Below the pieces are notes generated by a model. It was not told the DNA's origin. It saw nothing but the letters and a program-made list of their open reading frames with translations, and did no database searches. Below, in pieces: positions 34,190 to 36,839 of a DNA stretch of 36,839 bases. Position 1 is the first letter of the stretch; each line of letters opens with the position of its first letter. This DNA is from Streptomyces sp. A0642 (GTDB lineage: Bacteria > Actinomycetota > Actinomycetes > Streptomycetales > Streptomycetaceae): the NCBI RefSeq assembly GCF_004795105.1, contig NZ_SSBL01000045.1, positions 1 to 36,839 of the forward strand. The letters are read 5' to 3'. A program made the translations under genes and the position numbers.

Positions 34190-35703
34190 CCGTCACCCGC
34201 GCCGACCGCATCGACCTCCGTTTCGCCGCGGTGGCCGCCCGCAACGCCGCCCGCACCGCCGTGTCCGACGCCGGGGGCGAGGCGAGTTACCTCGAACTGG
34301 ACTGGCTGGCCGACGCCGTCGCGCACCGCCTGGCGGGCCGCACCGGGCCCGGCCGGCTGGTCGCGCTGCGGGTGGCCCGGACCCGCTACGCCCCGGGAGC
34401 GGTCCTCGGGATTCTGCGTTCCGGCGCCGCGTACGTGCCCGTCGACCCCGGCTACCCGGCCGCCCGCCAGGAGTACCTCCTGAAGGATTCGGGGTGCGAA
34501 CTGGTCGTCTCGGACAGCGGGCTGCTGGACGGAGAGATCCAGGTCGCGAAGGCGGGACCGTTCGTCGTGGCGACCCGGTCCGGGTCCGGGCCGGAGGGAG
34601 CACCGGGCGTCCGGCGGGTCCCCGACGACACCGCGTACGTCATCCACACGTCCGGGTCCACCGGCGCGCCCAAGGGCTGCGTCATCGGACACGGTCAGGT
34701 GCTGGCCCTGCTGGACGCGGCCGTGCCGCTGCTGGGCACGGGCCCGGACGACGTCTGGACGCTGTTCCACTCGCTCAGCTTCGACTTCAGCGTGTGGGAG
34801 CTGTGGGGCCCGCTGCTGTACGGCGGCCACACGGTCGTCGTCGACCGCGAGACCGCCACGGAACCCGCGGAGTTCGCCCGTCTGCTCGCGAGCCGGGGCG
34901 TCACCGTCCTCAACCAGGTGCCCTCCGCCTTCCGCAACCTGACCGCGGAGGCCATCGCCGAGAAAGTACGGCTGCCCGCGCTGCGACGGGTCGTCTTCGG
35001 CGGCGAGTCGCTGATCCCCGCCGATGTACGGCGCTGGTGGGCGTCCGGGATCGCCCCGGACGCCGAGCTGATCAACATGTACGGGATCACCGAGACCACG
35101 GTCCACGTCACGTACTGCCCGCTCACCCCCGCCGTTCTGGAGGGTACGGCGCCCGGCCGTACGCCGCTCGGGCGTCCGCTGCCGCACCTGTCGGTCTCAC
35201 TGCGCGACGCAGGGGGCCGGCCCGTTCCGGCCGGGGAGCAAGGCGAGATATGGGTCGGCGGGAGCGGAGTCGGCAACGGCTACATGGGACGCCCCGAACT
35301 GACCGGGCAGCGCTTCGTCGACCCGGGCGACGGTTCCGGCCGGCACTACCGCAGCGGCGACTGGGCCGTGGCCGACGAGAACGGGCTGCTGTACTACGCG
35401 GGCCGCCAGGACGGCCAGGTCAAACTGCGGGGCTTCCGCATCGAGCTGGGCGAGATCGAGGCGGCGCTGCGCGCGGTGCCGGGTGTCTCGGGCGCGGCCT
35501 GCCTGGTGACGGACAGCCCCCACGGGGACCAGTCGCTCACCGCGTACGTCGTGGCGGAGCGGGAGGCCGTCCCGGCGAGCACGGTCCGCAGGGCGCTCGC
35601 GGAGCGGCTGCCGGCCCACATGATGCCGCAGCGGATCCGCTATCTGGACCGGCTGCCGGTGACGCACAACGGCAAGCTGGACCGGGCCGCGCTGGCCGCG
35701 TAG
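34186..35703 (+). CDS. Free-standing NRPS adenylation domain, threonine-like code
   Basis: The 505-aa A domain has all core motifs (HTSGSTGAPKG, FDFSVWELWG, NMYGITETTVHVTY, YRSGDWAV, K497 in THNGKLDRA) and ends right after the last one, with no carrier domain. By eye against GrsA its specificity residues read D-F-W-N-V-G-M-V-H-K, the well-known threonine code. It therefore probably loads threonine, or a close analogue, onto a separate carrier such as the one at 16443. The MbtH-GNAT protein may be its activator. It is the last gene of the operon; its ATG overlaps the kamE stop. Confidence 0.88.
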   Translation: MTVTRADRIDLRFAAVAARNAARTAVSDAGGEASYLELDWLADAVAHRLAGRTGPGRLVALRVARTRYAPGAVLGILRSGAAYVPVDPGYPAARQEYLLKDSGCELVVSDSGLLDGEIQVAKAGPFVVATRSGSGPEGAPGVRRVPDDTAYVIHTSGSTGAPKGCVIGHGQVLALLDAAVPLLGTGPDDVWTLFHSLSFDFSVWELWGPLLYGGHTVVVDRETATEPAEFARLLASRGVTVLNQVPSAFRNLTAEAIAEKVRLPALRRVVFGGESLIPADVRRWWASGIAPDAELINMYGITETTVHVTYCPLTPAVLEGTAPGRTPLGRPLPHLSVSLRDAGGRPVPAGEQGEIWVGGSGVGNGYMGRPELTGQRFVDPGDGSGRHYRSGDWAVADENGLLYYAGRQDGQVKLRGFRIELGEIEAALRAVPGVSGAACLVTDSPHGDQSLTAYVVAEREAVPASTVRRALAERLPAHMMPQRIRYLDRLPVTHNGKLDRAALAA

Positions 35704-35817
35704 CGCGGCCCGGCTCCTCCTGTCACCGCGTCCGCCGGCGGAACACATTTCGGCCTGAATGCAGAGCCCATTCCAGGAAATCATCGACTGATTCTCAACC
35801 AGGACTCGAGGCAAACT

Positions 35818-35833
35818 CCGGCAGGCCTGCCGG
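35818..35833. repeat. 16-bp perfect palindrome
   Basis: CCGGCAGGCCTGCCGG reads the same on both strands. It lies in the convergent gap between the adenylation gene and the DUF5302-like gene, 25 bases before the strong hairpin. It has no room for a normal loop, so a protein-binding site is as likely as a transcript structure. Confidence 0.4.
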
Positions 35834-35857
35834 GAGGGATTCCCGGACGCACGAAAC

Positions 35858-35895
35858 AGGGTCGCCGCGACCCCGGAGGGGATCGCGGCGACCCT
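35858..35895. terminator. Bidirectional terminator-like hairpin at the cluster end
   Basis: AGGGTCGCCGCGA (35858-35870) pairs perfectly with 35883-35895. The inner CCCC/GGGG extends the stem with one bulged A and leaves a GGA loop. It sits between the convergent ends of the adenylation gene (35703) and the minus-strand small gene (35915). T-runs are weak on both sides, as is usual for streptomycete terminators. The remaining intergenic bases 35704-35857 show no gene. Confidence 0.75.
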
Positions 35896-35914
35896 CGAAA
35901 AATTCCGCTCGGAG

Positions 35915-36157
35915 TCAACCGGACTTGCGCCGGAAATTCCGGTTCTGGCGGTTGGGACCACTGGCGCCATTGATCTTCAGCCGCGCCTCGTGATGCTCCT
36001 GCTGGGACCTGGCGTTGCGGGACTTGCGCTCCAGAGCCTCCTGGAACTTGCGCTTGGCATCGGTCTCAGCGGCGCTGGTTTCGACGGCGTCGGTTTCGAC
36101 GGCGTCGATTTCCACCGCATCGGTTTCGGCCGCATCGGTTTCCGGCGTATCAGTCAT
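35915..36157 (-). CDS. Small DUF5302-like protein
   Basis: The 80-aa protein has an acidic N-terminus of tandem ETDAV/ETDAA repeats (15-base units), then KRKFQEALERKSRNARSQQE and a basic tail ending RNFRRKSG. The KRKFxEALxRK core and RKSG end resemble the short actinobacterial DUF5302 family, of unknown function. A perfect AGGAGG (complement of 36164-36169) lies six bases before the ATG, so translation should be strong. It faces the biosynthetic operon tail to tail and is probably outside the cluster. Confidence 0.7.
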   Translation of the reverse strand: MTDTPETDAAETDAVEIDAVETDAVETSAAETDAKRKFQEALERKSRNARSQQEHHEARLKINGASGPNRQNRNFRRKSG

Positions 36158-36169
36158 GCATGACCTCCT

Positions 36170-36586
36170 GAGCATGTTCCAGAGCGCTTTTAGTGTGCCA
36201 TCCGAGTGACCGACCGGCGAGCCTCTTCCTCTTCCCATGGAAGATTTTTCGCCACCCGTCGGCATTTCCTCCCCCGACCTGACGAAGGCGACCGGCGCTC
36301 TGCCGATTCAATGTGTTTCCGCACCTGGGCTCACGGTTTGTCAGCGGTTTCGTCGGGGCTCCGGCGCCGTGCACCGAAGACCCGCGATCATGATCGCCCA
36401 CTCCCGGGCAGGCGAGGCCTGTTCTTCGCCGAGGGCGACTGCGATGCGGCCGACTGCACGTACCGGGGCACGTGCACCGGCTTCGGCGCATCCCCACGCG
36501 CCGGCTCTTCGCGGGCAACCTGACCCGCCGCCCCGCCGCCGGCGCAACGGAAGAACGAGGTCTGCAGGGTGGTGAGCGCGCGCTGC
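36170..36586. other. Intergenic stretch without a supported gene
   Basis: About 420 bases between the DUF5302-like gene's ribosome site and the 3' end of adenosylhomocysteinase. Short open frames on both strands have no ribosome sites or recognisable products. It must contain the promoter of the small minus-strand gene, but I found no convincing -35/-10 pair. Confidence 0.5.
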
Positions 36587-36601
36587 GGGAGCCCGGCTCC
36601 C
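36587..36601 (-). terminator. Possible terminator of the adenosylhomocysteinase gene
   Basis: GGGAGC and GCTCCC form a 6-bp stem with a 3-base loop, 26 bases beyond the stop codon of the minus-strand gene. There is no T-run, so the call is weak. Confidence 0.35.
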
Positions 36602-36627
36602 CCGCTTCCAGGTGGACCGGTTCCGGG

Positions 36628-36839
<212 letters not shown>

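Noticed and set aside
36206..36575. Open frames of 100-112 residues on the plus strand near the right end
   Set aside because: No ribosome sites, Arg/Ala-rich low-complexity translations and no similarity to anything I recognise.

Overview
The window is very GC-rich, with dense codirectional genes, GTG starts and GTGA/ATGA overlaps. It also carries a degenerate AT and KS-Q style polyketide synthase logic. All of this points to a Streptomyces-type actinomycete. Almost the whole window is natural-product biosynthesis, ending on the right in what look like chromosomal genes (a small DUF5302-like protein and the 3' end of adenosylhomocysteinase).

Left block, minus strand (about 1-13,948). Transcription runs leftward from about 13,990. 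The order is an AMP-forming amide synthetase, 5-aminolevulinate synthase (ALAS), an acyl-CoA ligase and a modular type I PKS. The three small enzymes are the classic set for making and attaching the 2-amino-3-hydroxycyclopent-2-enone (C5N) cap found on asukamycin/annimycin-type polyenes. The PKS opens with a KS-Q loading module (malonyl AT), followed by a KS-AT-DH-KR-ACP module and a third KS that loses homology at the window edge. The predicted start of the chain is acetyl plus one trans-enoyl extension, i.e. a polyene. A MITE-like element sits exactly in the stop codon of the amide synthetase.

Right block, plus strand (14,264-35,703). Eighteen consecutive genes are tightly spaced or overlapping and look like one operon. 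They are: two divergent tryptophan 2,3-dioxygenase-like proteins; a free carrier protein; a C-A-T-KS hybrid NRPS-PKS; a fusion of a dead AT with a dead half-C domain; a methyltransferase; an MFS exporter; a GNAT; an ATP-grasp ligase; a cupin; a HisC-like aminotransferase; an MbtH-GNAT fusion; four lysine-fermentation enzymes (lysine 2,3-aminomutase, 3,5-diaminohexanoate dehydrogenase, 5,6-aminomutase alpha and beta); and a free adenylation domain with a threonine-like code. The fermentation enzymes beyond 5-amino-3-oxohexanoate are absent. I infer that lysine is turned into a 3,5-diaminohexanoate or 5-amino-3-oxohexanoate building block for assembly. The C-A-T-KS layout equals that of fungal tenuazonic acid synthetase, where the terminal KS closes a tetramate ring, so a lysine-derived beta-keto acid feeding such an enzyme is the most exciting hypothesis here.

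Whether the two divergent blocks make one product or two cannot be decided from the sequence. The convergent region 35,704-35,914 holds a strong hairpin that marks the right end of the cluster. No rRNA, tRNA, CRISPR array or intact transposase gene was seen.
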